A stretch of DNA of 64,000 bases, taken from assembly GCA_030425485.1 (NCBI GenBank), contig JAUIAM010000021.1, positions 1 to 64,000 of the forward strand, in the 5' to 3' direction. Each line of letters opens with the position of its first letter. Positions within the stretch are counted from its first letter, which is position 1. The notes beneath the pieces are model-generated. The model did not search any database, had not been told where the DNA came from, and saw nothing but the letters and a program-made list of their open reading frames with translations. Origin of the DNA: Verrucomicrobiia bacterium (GTDB lineage Bacteria > Verrucomicrobiota > Verrucomicrobiia > Opitutales > Cerasicoccaceae). The translations under genes and the position numbers were made by a program. Of the stretch, positions 55,417 to 63,323 are shown piece after piece.

Positions 55417-57603
55417 ATGTCCTCTGAGTCCAAAGAAGCGGTCCAGGCCCGCAAAAAGTCCAACCTCGCCTTTACCTTCATGTCGCTCGAACCCGAGCGC
55501 AAGGATGCCATGGCGGTGTTTTACGACTTTTGCCGACGGGTAGACGACATCGCGGACGACCCGGAGCGACCCGACGAGCAGAAGGCACGCGAGCTCCAGG
55601 ACTGGCGCGACGAGATCAATGCCTGCTACCGCGCCGACAGTGGTCAGCTCAAGCTGGCCCACGAGCTCAAGCCCGTCATCATGCGCTACGATGTCGTGCG
55701 CGAGGACCTGCTCGCCATCATCGACGGCGTGGCCATGGACATCGGCGGCGCGCGCTTCCAGACTTTTCACGACCTCCAACGCTACTGCTACGGCGTGGCC
55801 TCCGCCGTTGGGCTCGTCTCGATCAAGATTTTCGGCTGCACGCATCCACGCACGCCCGAGTACGCCGAGACGCTCGGCTATGCCCTCCAGTTTACCAACA
55901 TCCTGCGCGATGTGGTCGAGGACCGCATCGAGATGGGTCGCGTGTACCTGCCGCAGGAAGAGTTGGCCGCGCTCGGCGTCAGCGAGGACGACCTGCTCGA
56001 CCCCTCGCAGAACCCCGCCTGCCAGAAGCTTTTCCGCCTCTGCTATTTCCGCTGCAAGCACTTTTTCAACAAAGCCCGACGCCTCCTGCCCGAGTCCGAG
56101 CGGGGCAACCTCAAGGCCGCCCTCGTCATGGGCGCATTTTACGAGGACATCCTGGAGAAAATCGCCGCCGGCGGGTTCGACATCAAGGTCAAGCGCACGC
56201 GCCTCTCCAAAGGCCGCAAGCTGCAGTTGCTTTTCCGCACCATGCGCGAGCTCAAGCAACCGCTCAAGCCCAAGCGGCTCCCTGGTCGTGCCGCCGTCCT
56301 CGGCGGAGGCATTGCGGGGATCACGGCCGCGCTTGAGCTCGGCATCCAGGGCTACACGCCGCACCTTTACGAATCGAAGACCTACCTCGGCGGGCGCGCT
56401 CACAGCCTGACCGACGCCGCCACCGGGCTGACGCTGGACAACTCTCAACACATCGTCATGGGCTGCTACAAGAGCTTTCTGAAGCTGGTCGATCGGCTCG
56501 GCATCGGCGACAAGCTGGAGGCTCAGGACAGCATGACCGTGCCCTACATCAGCCCCGGCGGGAAGTGGTCTACCCTCGCGGCCAAAAACCTGCCCGCACC
56601 TTTCCACCTCCTCGGCGGCCTCTTTGCCTTTGATGCGCTGAGCACCGCCGACCGCCTGGCCATTATCCACATGGGGCTGGTCATGCGCCTGGAGGCACGC
56701 CCGAAAGAAGACGAAACCGCTGAAAACTGGCTGCGCCGCCACAAGCAAACCGACGGCGCCATCCGCGCACTCTGGGAGCCGTTTTGCGTGGCCGCGCTCA
56801 ACGAGCCCGTGGCCACCTCCAGCGCACGCCTGCTCCACGAGACCATGAAACGCTCGCTCTTTGGCAAGGCCAGCGACGCCACCATCCTCCTCTCAAAAGT
56901 CGGCCTGAGCGAACTCTTCGAGCCCGAGACGGAGCTGTTTCTCAAGAGTATCGGCGGCAGCCTGAGCCTTTCCAAAAAGATCGCCCAACTGGTCGAAGCC
57001 GACGGGCGCGTCGTCGCGATGGAAACCTCCAAGGGCGAGCGCATCGAAGCCGGGCTTTTCGTCAGTGCCCTGCCCTGGAACGGCCTACGCGGGCTCCTGC
57101 CCGCCGGACTACGCCTGCAGGAGCGCGTGGCCGCCATCCCCTCGGCCGCCATCCTCAGCATCCACCTGCTAACCGATCGCAAGCTCTACGACACGGGCGC
57201 GGACTTCGTCGGCCTGCTCGACTCGCCCATCCACTGGGTCTTTGATCGCACCTGCACCCTACCCGCCGAGCGCAGCAACGAGCACCTCTACGCCGTCGTG
57301 GTCAGCGCGGCGGACGAGTTGCTCGACCTCAAGAGCAACGAGATCGTGGACAAGCTCATGGCCGAGCTGGAACGCTTTTTCCCCGCCACCAAGGAGCTGA
57401 CCGTCAACCGCTCGCTCGTGTACAAGAGCCGCGACGCTACCTTTGCCGCCCGCCCCTCGACCGAGCTCTTGCGCCCCAACGCCCAAGACGCCCCTTGGGA
57501 GAACTTCTTCCTCGCCGGTGACTGGGTCAACAACGGCCTCCCCGCCACGATCGAAAGCGCCGCCGAAAGCGGATTCGCCCTGAGCGAAGTGCTGGATGGG
57601 TAA
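55417..57603 (+). CDS. hpnDE: fused presqualene diphosphate synthase (HpnD) and hydroxysqualene dehydroxylase (HpnE)
   Basis: A 728-residue fusion. Residues 1-290 are a squalene-synthase-fold HpnD with RRVDDIADDPERP and NILRDVVEDRIEMGRVYLP. It makes presqualene diphosphate from two farnesyl diphosphates. Residues 290-728 are an FAD flavoprotein HpnE with the dinucleotide motif AAVLGGGIAGITAALELG and GGRAHSL, ending FLAGDWVNNGLPATIESAAESG. It reduces hydroxysqualene to squalene. The start ATG at 55417 (MSSESKEAVQ) is preferred over the ORF-track start at 55273. The two are usually separate genes, so the fusion channels steps one and three around HpnC. Confidence 0.92.
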   Translation: MSSESKEAVQARKKSNLAFTFMSLEPERKDAMAVFYDFCRRVDDIADDPERPDEQKARELQDWRDEINACYRADSGQLKLAHELKPVIMRYDVVREDLLAIIDGVAMDIGGARFQTFHDLQRYCYGVASAVGLVSIKIFGCTHPRTPEYAETLGYALQFTNILRDVVEDRIEMGRVYLPQEELAALGVSEDDLLDPSQNPACQKLFRLCYFRCKHFFNKARRLLPESERGNLKAALVMGAFYEDILEKIAAGGFDIKVKRTRLSKGRKLQLLFRTMRELKQPLKPKRLPGRAAVLGGGIAGITAALELGIQGYTPHLYESKTYLGGRAHSLTDAATGLTLDNSQHIVMGCYKSFLKLVDRLGIGDKLEAQDSMTVPYISPGGKWSTLAAKNLPAPFHLLGGLFAFDALSTADRLAIIHMGLVMRLEARPKEDETAENWLRRHKQTDGAIRALWEPFCVAALNEPVATSSARLLHETMKRSLFGKASDATILLSKVGLSELFEPETELFLKSIGGSLSLSKKIAQLVEADGRVVAMETSKGERIEAGLFVSALPWNGLRGLLPAGLRLQERVAAIPSAAILSIHLLTDRKLYDTGADFVGLLDSPIHWVFDRTCTLPAERSNEHLYAVVVSAADELLDLKSNEIVDKLMAELERFFPATKELTVNRSLVYKSRDATFAARPSTELLRPNAQDAPWENFFLAGDWVNNGLPATIESAAESGFALSEVLDG

Positions 57604-57640
57604 GCTTGAATTCCGTCACTGAGGCACCTTCTCATCGACC

Positions 57641-57673
57641 TTGACACCTTACTAAATACATATATAAGTAAGG
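57641..57673 (+). promoter_or_regulatory. vapBC promoter with overlapping inverted-repeat operator
   Basis: TTGACA at 57641-57646 and TATAAG at 57663-57668 are 16 bp apart. A perfect dyad CCTTACT-N13-AGTAAGG spans 57647-57673, covering the -10 element and reaching to 6 bp before the vapB ATG. This is the typical place for autorepression by an AbrB-type antitoxin. The leader would be very short. Confidence 0.65.
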
Positions 57674-57679
57674 CAGAGT

Positions 57680-57922
57680 ATGCAGATAAAAATCACCAGC
57701 AAAAGGCAGGTGACCTTCCCGCAGCGCGTGATGGAAAAACTCGGCGTGCAAGCAGGTGACACGCTCGTCATTGAAGAATCCAGAGACGGCTTCACCCTCA
57801 AGCCACAGCGTTTTTCCACCAAAAACCTCGCGCCCTTGCGCGATAAGGTTAACGCTGACTTACCCGCCCTCGACCTGAACGCCACCCGCCATGCCGCGCT
57901 CGACCCCAAGCTACGGGATTGA
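57680..57922 (+). CDS. vapB: AbrB/SpoVT-type antitoxin (VapB)
   Basis: An 80-residue protein with the swapped-hairpin AbrB DNA-binding fold at residues 1-45 (KITSKRQVTFPQRVMEKLGVQAGDTLVIEE). The C-terminal tail would bind the toxin. The ATG is preceded by a partial ribosome-binding site AAGGCAGAG. The gene overlaps vapC by 32 bp, the classic arrangement of a toxin-antitoxin pair with translational coupling. A perfect inverted repeat upstream suggests autoregulation. Confidence 0.9.
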   Translation: MQIKITSKRQVTFPQRVMEKLGVQAGDTLVIEESRDGFTLKPQRFSTKNLAPLRDKVNADLPALDLNATRHAALDPKLRD

Positions 57923-58304
57923 TACCTCCATCTTCGTTCGGTTGCTGACTGGGCACCCTGCCAAGGACTACGCGCAAACGCTCGACGCCCTTGAGCGACT
58001 CCTGAAGCGTGAGCCAAGCGCTGCGCTTTATGTGTCCAATCAGGTGATCGGCGAAGCCTATATCGCCCTTCAACACCACTACCAAATCAGCAAAAGCGAT
58101 GCGCGAGAAGCCATGCTAAAGCTGCTCACGGGCAGCATGATTCGCCCGCTCAATGGCGACGATGCACTAACCTGCCTGCGTGCAAAGACAGGCTGCGGCT
58201 TACTCGACCGACTCATCACGCAGGATTACGCCGCCCGGGATGCCATCGTACTGACAAACGACAAGAAAATGGCTAAACTGACAGAGGCGAAACTGCTCGG
58301 CTAG
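57891..58304 (+). CDS. vapC: PIN-domain ribonuclease toxin (VapC)
   Basis: A 137-residue PIN domain. The acidic metal-binding residues are Asp11 (YGIDTSIFVRLL), Glu55 (VIGEAYIAL), Asp106 (GLLDRLIT) and Asp124 (VLTNDKKM), so the active site is complete. VapC toxins cleave tRNA or rRNA and are neutralised by VapB. The module lies between hpnDE and shc, facing shc convergently, and looks like an insertion into the hopanoid cluster. Confidence 0.92.
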   Translation: MPRSTPSYGIDTSIFVRLLTGHPAKDYAQTLDALERLLKREPSAALYVSNQVIGEAYIALQHHYQISKSDAREAMLKLLTGSMIRPLNGDDALTCLRAKTGCGLLDRLITQDYAARDAIVLTNDKKMAKLTEAKLLG

Positions 58305-58396
58305 AGCATCAACAGCTCTCCGCTGGCGAAAAGAGATTAGCGTGGAGCCTTTGACAAATATCTGTCTGCTCAAACCCTAAAGAGTAACGCACAAGC

Positions 58397-58422
58397 ATCA
58401 CAGGTGCAGGACTTAGTCCTGC
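58397..58422. repeat. GCAGGAC-NNN-GTCCTGCACCTGTGAT repeat, copy 2 (inverted)
   Basis: The inverted copy of 55230-55255. Its middle three bases are the shc stop codon TAA (read on the minus strand), so the repeat has invaded the end of the coding sequence. Confidence 0.6.
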
Positions 58423-60374
58423 CCTGCCAGTTTCCGGTACTTCGCGAGGGCATACAATGGCCAAGACCACTGGTAGGAGGAGTACTTGAGATAGTAGATG
58501 CGGGGGAAGCCCGTGCCGGTGAATTCCTCGTAGTTCCAGGAGCCATTCTCCTCCTGCGTGCTGAGCAGGTAGTCGATGCCGCGTCGGACGGACGGGCGGT
58601 CGGCGTCGCCAAAGCAGAGCAGACCGAGCAGGGCCCAGGCCGTTTGCGAGGCGGTGGACTTGCCCGTGCCGCGCGTCTGGGCGTCGTGGTAGGTCCAGCA
58701 GGACTCGCCCCAACCGCCGTCAGCGTTCTGGTGATTTTCGAGCCAGTTGCGGGCCTTCTTGAGGAAGGGCGCGTCCATGTCCTCACCGATGGCGTGCAGA
58801 CCGCGAATGGCGTGCCCGGTGCCGTAAATGTAGTTCACGCCCCAGCGGCCGTACCAGGAGCCGTCCTCCTCCTGCGTATCGAGGAGGAACTTGCGCGCGC
58901 GTTGGACGATCTCATCCTCGCGGGTGTAGCCAAAGGCGGCCATCGTCTCGAGCGAGCGGCCCGTGATGTCGCTGCATGGCGGGTCGAGGATAGCGTTGTG
59001 GTCGGCAAAGGGAATTTCTTCGAGCCAGGCGTCGTTGATGTCCTTGTCGAAGGCGGCAAAGCCCCCCTCCTTGCACTGCATGGCGCGGCACCAGCGCATG
59101 CCCCGGTCGAGGGCGTGGGCCTTGCGGCGGGGGTTGGAGGCGGTGAGGTCTTTCAGGCCGAGCATGACCTGGAAGGAATCGTCCACGTCCGGGTACCAGT
59201 CGTTGTTAAACTCAAAGGCCCAGCCTGCGGCCTCGGGGAAGTCGCAGTTTTCCTTCCAGTCGCCGCGGATGCCGATCTCGCAGTCCAGCAGCCAGTCGGC
59301 GCACTTGGTCATGCGGGGGTCGTCGCTGGGGAAGCCGCTCTCGGAGAGGGCCATGGCGATGATGGCCGTGTCCCAGACGGGTGAGTGACAGGGGGCGATG
59401 CGCCAGTCCGTTTCAAGGTCCTGCTTCGGATCGTGCTTGGGATAGGTCGGGCTGCCGAGGCAGAGGTTGTCAAAGTGCTCGCGGTTGAGCTCGAAAAGCG
59501 GGTGCTCCTTGGAGTAGCCCATCAGCTCGAAGGCGATGAGCACGTTCATGATGGCGGGGAAAATCGCGCCCATACCGTCAGAGCCCTGCCCTACGCGATC
59601 GCACATCCAGGCTTCGGCCTTGCGGAGGGCACGCTTACGGAACCAGGACTCGGGCAGATGATTGACGAAGCGCCCGAGCTTGTCCGCCACGAGAAAGAAG
59701 TTTTTCCACGAGAGCTTTTTCTCCGAATACGGCAGCGAAAGATTACCGTCGAGCGTGCCCGCGGGGTACAGTTCGTTCAGGTCCGGGCAGCTCTCGATGA
59801 TGCGCACCGGCTTGTAGTGGTTGATGACCATCAGCGGCACGATCATGTTTCGCGTCCAACTGGACATGCGGTAGATCGTGATGGGGAACCAATTGGGCAT
59901 GAGCATGAGCTCGGCCGGGATCAGCGGGCAATTCTCCCACGGAAAGCAGCCAAACATGGCCAGGTAAAGCTTGTTCCAGGTGTGGCAAGCCGGGATGCCG
60001 CCCAGCTCGAGGATCTTATCCCGCGCAGCCACCATGTGCGGGGCGTTCATGGACTCGCCCGCCATCTTGAGCGCATAGTAGCCCTTAACCGAAGCGTTGA
60101 GCTCGCTGGGGCCGTCGGTAAACTGCGGCCAGCCGCCGTCCTCGCGCTGCCACTTCTTGATAAAGGTCACGATCTGACGCTCGCGGTCGGCGTCGACCTC
60201 ACCTGTCCAGCGGTAGTACAGGAGGTAGTCGCAGGCCACGGTCGAGTCCACGGGGAGCTCGCAATTCCAGTAGCCATCCTCGTGCTGGATGGACATGAGA
60301 TAGTCCTGCACTTTGGCGATGGCGGCATCGACGCCTTTAGCGGAACGTTCGTTGGTGTCAGTTGTCGGTTGCAT
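58413..60374 (-). CDS. shc: squalene-hopene cyclase
   Basis: A 653-residue terpene cyclase. The catalytic protonation motif DXDD is DVDD at residues 396-399 (WYPDVDDSF), and several QW repeats (GYWNCELPVD, GSWYGRWGVNYIYG, GGWGESCWTY) give the alpha-toroid fold. SPVWDTAIIAMAL is a conserved family phrase. It cyclises squalene to hopene and hopanol at the inner membrane. It is transcribed divergently from the hpnG-like gene across 61 bp. The C-terminal residues LAGQD and the stop are in the repeat element. Confidence 0.95.
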   Translation of the reverse strand: MQPTTDTNERSAKGVDAAIAKVQDYLMSIQHEDGYWNCELPVDSTVACDYLLYYRWTGEVDADRERQIVTFIKKWQREDGGWPQFTDGPSELNASVKGYYALKMAGESMNAPHMVAARDKILELGGIPACHTWNKLYLAMFGCFPWENCPLIPAELMLMPNWFPITIYRMSSWTRNMIVPLMVINHYKPVRIIESCPDLNELYPAGTLDGNLSLPYSEKKLSWKNFFLVADKLGRFVNHLPESWFRKRALRKAEAWMCDRVGQGSDGMGAIFPAIMNVLIAFELMGYSKEHPLFELNREHFDNLCLGSPTYPKHDPKQDLETDWRIAPCHSPVWDTAIIAMALSESGFPSDDPRMTKCADWLLDCEIGIRGDWKENCDFPEAAGWAFEFNNDWYPDVDDSFQVMLGLKDLTASNPRRKAHALDRGMRWCRAMQCKEGGFAAFDKDINDAWLEEIPFADHNAILDPPCSDITGRSLETMAAFGYTREDEIVQRARKFLLDTQEEDGSWYGRWGVNYIYGTGHAIRGLHAIGEDMDAPFLKKARNWLENHQNADGGWGESCWTYHDAQTRGTGKSTASQTAWALLGLLCFGDADRPSVRRGIDYLLSTQEENGSWNYEEFTGTGFPRIYYLKYSSYQWSWPLYALAKYRKLAGQD

Positions 60375-60435
60375 CTAGAGTATAATTCGCTGAGAAGATT
60401 ACGTAAATTCTTTCAAGACTGACAATAATAGACTT

Positions 60436-61095
60436 ATGGCACTGATTTTGTTCCCAACTAAGTTTGAAGCTGAGCCGTTTATCCAATCGCTCGATAACGC
60501 TGTGAAGTACGACATGGGCGAAGGTGAGACCTGGGTCGGCGAGTCCGGCCGCACCACCGTGCACGTGGTCATCATCGGCATGGGCCTGCCCCACTGCGTG
60601 AACCGGGCCAAGCCCCCGCTGGAGCTCGTCAAGGGCAAGCGGGTCTTTCTGGCGGGCTTCGCCGGCGCGCTCGATCCCGCCCTGCAGCGCGGAGAGATCG
60701 TCACCGAGACGGGCGAAGGCGCCCTCGGCGACGGCAAAATCTACACCGCCGATAAGGTCATCAACACCCCCGAGGCCAAGGCCCAACTCTTTGCCCAAAC
60801 CGGCAAGCCCGTCGTCGATATGGAGTCGGCCCACGTGGCCAAGGCCGCGGAGGAAGCGGGCAAAACCCTGACCATTATCCGCGGAATCAGTGACACGGCC
60901 GCCGAGCCGCTGCCGGACTTTCTCTCCAAGGGCTACGACCAGGCCAAGGGCAAGGAAACCCCGCTGCGCATGGCCGGACACATGGCCACCCACCCCGGCG
61001 ACATCGGCAAGATGAAGGCCCTGCTGGCCAGTTGGGAGCCCGTCCGCAAGGCCATCGCCGAGGCCGTCACCGCCGCCGTGGCCGACGGCAAGTAG
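60436..61095 (+). CDS. hpnG: HpnG-like nucleoside phosphorylase (adenosylhopane nucleosidase)
   Basis: A 219-residue PNP/UDP-family phosphorylase. Motifs are LAGFAGALDPALQRGEIV near the start, VVDMESAHVAKAAEEAG for ribose binding, and IRGISDTAAEPLP at the base-binding site. In hopanoid clusters such a gene is hpnG, which removes adenine from adenosylhopane to give ribosylhopane. The neighbouring shc and hpnH strengthen this over a general methylthioadenosine/adenosylhomocysteine nucleosidase. Start at ATG 60436. Confidence 0.85.
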   Translation: MALILFPTKFEAEPFIQSLDNAVKYDMGEGETWVGESGRTTVHVVIIGMGLPHCVNRAKPPLELVKGKRVFLAGFAGALDPALQRGEIVTETGEGALGDGKIYTADKVINTPEAKAQLFAQTGKPVVDMESAHVAKAAEEAGKTLTIIRGISDTAAEPLPDFLSKGYDQAKGKETPLRMAGHMATHPGDIGKMKALLASWEPVRKAIAEAVTAAVADGK

Positions 61096-61194
61096 AGGTC
61101 AGGTGGACACAGGCGAAAGGCCCGCGCGTTGACCAAGCGTGTATCCAATGGCAGAGACTGAGCCTGCCCTGTGCCGATATGTTTGATTCTTTTT

Positions 61195-61222
61195 TCACGC
61201 AAAGACGCAGAGGCGCAAAGAG
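61195..61222. repeat. GCAAAGACGC...GGCGCAAAGAG repeat
   Basis: CACGCAAAGACGCAGAGGCGCAAAGAGG is a short repeat of a kind common in Verrucomicrobia and Planctomycetes genomes, related to the fragment at 49933-49962. Confidence 0.5.
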
Positions 61223-61290
61223 GATGAAGAAGTACCACGACTTATAGAGCGGTTCAAATGAAGGAGTAGCCAAAAATGGCTATCTATTTT

Positions 61291-61350
61291 AACCACAGAT
61301 TGCACAGATAGGATCGGACTAATCTGCGTGCATCTGTGTAATCTGCGGAC
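61291..61350. repeat. CACAGATT-type imperfect inverted repeat
   Basis: The arms CCACAGATTGCACAGAT and ATCTGTGTAATCTGCGG form an imperfect inverted repeat (15 of 17 match). A related piece is at 63181-63209. Confidence 0.6.
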
Positions 61351-61393
61351 ACAATATGCTTCGCATTCAGGTAAGATATACCTGCCCAAAGAC

Positions 61394-61427
61394 AAAAAAA
61401 GCCGACCCCATGTGGAGTCGGCTTTTT
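61394..61427. terminator. bidirectional terminator for hpnH (minus strand)
   Basis: GCCGAC-c-CCA and TGG-a-GTCGGC flanked by A and T tracts. It lies 37 bp after the hpnH stop. Confidence 0.88.
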
Positions 61428-61464
61428 CGCGAAATGAGTTAAAACCTAAAGCGCAAGGCCCGCC

Positions 61465-62691
61465 TTAGCGGTCGTTGCTGTCGGCGGAGACCTTTTCCTC
61501 GCGCGGGACGCTGCGCGTCATGCGGTTGGCGGCGATCTGCTCCATCAGCTCGTCGCGACCTGAGGTCGTGGCGCTGGAGGAAGAGCAGGAGTGAGCACCA
61601 CCACCGGCGGCTTCACGAGCTGCGGCCTCATCCTTCATCTTGGTGTAAAGGGCTTCTTCCTCGGCGGTGAAGGTGATCTTCTTGCGGAGGTTCTTGCTGG
61701 CCTTAAACATACGGATGGCGCCGGGCAGCGAAAAGCTGTCGTCCACCGCGCTGGCTTCGTAGCCGCAGTGCACCATGCAGTCCTTGCAACGCTCGTCTGT
61801 GCCCTTTTTGCCGTAGCGGGGCCAGTCGGTCGTGTCCATCATCTGCTGGAAAGTCTTGGTGTAACCGTCGGCCAGGAGGTAGCAGGGCTTTTGCCAGCCA
61901 AAGACGTTGTAGGTCGGGTTACCCCACGGGGTGCAGTTGTAGTCGATTTCGCCCTTGAGGAAGGCGAGGAAGTTCGGGCTGTGGTTAAAGAGCCACTCCT
62001 TCTTGGCACCGCTGAGGATCTTCTTGAAGAGAACCTTGGTGCGGTCGCTTTCGAGGAAGATGTCCTGCTCGGGAGCCTTTTCGTAAGGATAGCCGGGGGA
62101 AAGCATCATGCTCTCGACGCCGACCTTCATCAGCTCGTCGAAGAGCCCGTGGACGCGGTCCGGGTCGGCATTGTTGAAGAGGGTCGTGTTTGTGGTGACA
62201 CGGAAGCCCATCTCGACGGCCTGCTTGATGGCCTTGAAAGCGATGTCGTAGGTGCCGTCGCGGGATACGGAGCGGTCGTGCTCCTCCTTGAGGCCGTCCA
62301 TGTGGACCGAGAAAGTCAGTTGCTTGTGCGGCTTGAATTTCTTGAGCGCGCGTTCGAGCAGGAGGGCGTTTGTGCAGAGGTAGATGTAGCGGCCCTGCTT
62401 AATGAGGCCATCGACGATCTGCTCAATTTCCGGGTGGATGAGCGGCTCACCACCGGCGATGGACACGATGGGCGCACCGCACTCTTCGGCGGCGGCCAAG
62501 GCCTTCTCGGCAGAAACACGCTTCTTCAGGATGTGCTCCGGGAACTGGATCTTGCCACAACCCTCGCAGGCGAGGTTGCAACGGAAGAGCGGCTCGAGCA
62601 TGAGCACGAGTGGATAACGCTTACGTCCTTTGAGTTTTTGACCCATGACATAAGATGCCACGGTCCAGGCCTGAGAAATGGGAACTGCCAT
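61465..62691 (-). CDS. hpnH: radical SAM adenosyl hopene transferase HpnH
   Basis: A 408-residue radical SAM enzyme from ATG 62691 (MAVPISQAWTVASYVMGQK). The [4Fe-4S]-binding cysteines are Cys38, Cys42 and Cys45 in RCNLACEGCGK, with VSIAGGEPLIHP as the following SAM motif. A C-terminal cysteine cluster (ERCKDCMVHCGYEASAV) is typical of HpnH. It joins the 5'-deoxyadenosyl group to hopene, the first step to extended C35 hopanoids. The ORF-track start at 62832 overlaps the next gene and is rejected. A Ser-rich C-terminal tail of about 45 residues is an extension. Confidence 0.93.
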   Translation of the reverse strand: MAVPISQAWTVASYVMGQKLKGRKRYPLVLMLEPLFRCNLACEGCGKIQFPEHILKKRVSAEKALAAAEECGAPIVSIAGGEPLIHPEIEQIVDGLIKQGRYIYLCTNALLLERALKKFKPHKQLTFSVHMDGLKEEHDRSVSRDGTYDIAFKAIKQAVEMGFRVTTNTTLFNNADPDRVHGLFDELMKVGVESMMLSPGYPYEKAPEQDIFLESDRTKVLFKKILSGAKKEWLFNHSPNFLAFLKGEIDYNCTPWGNPTYNVFGWQKPCYLLADGYTKTFQQMMDTTDWPRYGKKGTDERCKDCMVHCGYEASAVDDSFSLPGAIRMFKASKNLRKKITFTAEEEALYTKMKDEAAAREAAGGGAHSCSSSSATTSGRDELMEQIAANRMTRSVPREEKVSADSNDR

Positions 62692-62837
62692 AGGTGCGGA
62701 AAAGTGAAGGTTAATGTCTGCCCTGTCAAGAGCGGATACCGTGCCAGACTTGCAACAAGCCCAGCTACTTCCAGTACGGACCATCAACAATTTAGCTTGT
62801 TCCCCACCCCACGGCTCATCACAATACCACAACCGCC

Positions 62838-63161
62838 ATGCACGAAGTTTACCGCAACTGGGATTCGGCCAGGGTTGGGCTGCTCAACGGCGTCCTGCAA
62901 AGCTCCGGCATTCCCACCATTTTGCGCAACTGGACCGGCTCCAATATCACCGAAATCCCCATCCCGGCCATGTTCCCCAACATCTGCGTCATGAACGCCG
63001 AAGACATCGAGCCGGCCCGTGAACTAATAAAAGCCTACCTGGAGGCACCCGCCATCAGGGGCCCGGAGTGGACCTGCCCCGCCTGTGGCGAAACCAACGA
63101 GGCCAACTTCACCGAATGCTGGGCCTGCCAAACAGAACAGCCGGGGCTGACGAACAGCTAA
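62838..63161 (+). CDS. DUF2007-like protein with C-terminal RanBP2-type zinc finger
   Basis: A 107-residue protein. The N-terminal 70 residues fit the DUF2007 'putative signal transducing protein' family (VYRNWDSARVGLLNGVLQSSGIPTILRN, AEDIEPARELIKAYLE). The C-terminal part EWTCPACGETNEANFTECWACQ has the CxxC...CxxC spacing and the W/N residues of a RanBP2-type zinc finger. It is divergent from hpnH across 146 bp. A protein-binding or RNA-binding role is likely, but its target is unknown. Confidence 0.82.
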   Translation: MHEVYRNWDSARVGLLNGVLQSSGIPTILRNWTGSNITEIPIPAMFPNICVMNAEDIEPARELIKAYLEAPAIRGPEWTCPACGETNEANFTECWACQTEQPGLTNS

Positions 63162-63180
63162 GGTATTTGGAATATTCTAT

Positions 63181-63209
63181 CCGCAGATTGCGCAGATACA
63201 CACCGATTA
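63181..63209. repeat. CGCAGATTGCGCAGATACACACCGATT repeat fragment
   Basis: Related to the CACAGATT element at 61291-61350. Confidence 0.5.
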
Positions 63210-63323
63210 AATGCCGTACCTATTTTTGCACAGCAGCGGAATCAGTGGTTTAAACAAATAGGCACCGCAGGCCACGATTTATAGTGAAGTCGCCTTCGGG
63301 CAATCCCCTAAGCAGGCCACCCT

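Larger units (their letters stand above)
61096..61464. other. 369-bp intergenic region rich in repeats
   Basis: It contains two repeat elements (61195-61222 and 61291-61350) and a terminator, listed separately. No gene is supported. Confidence 0.6.
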
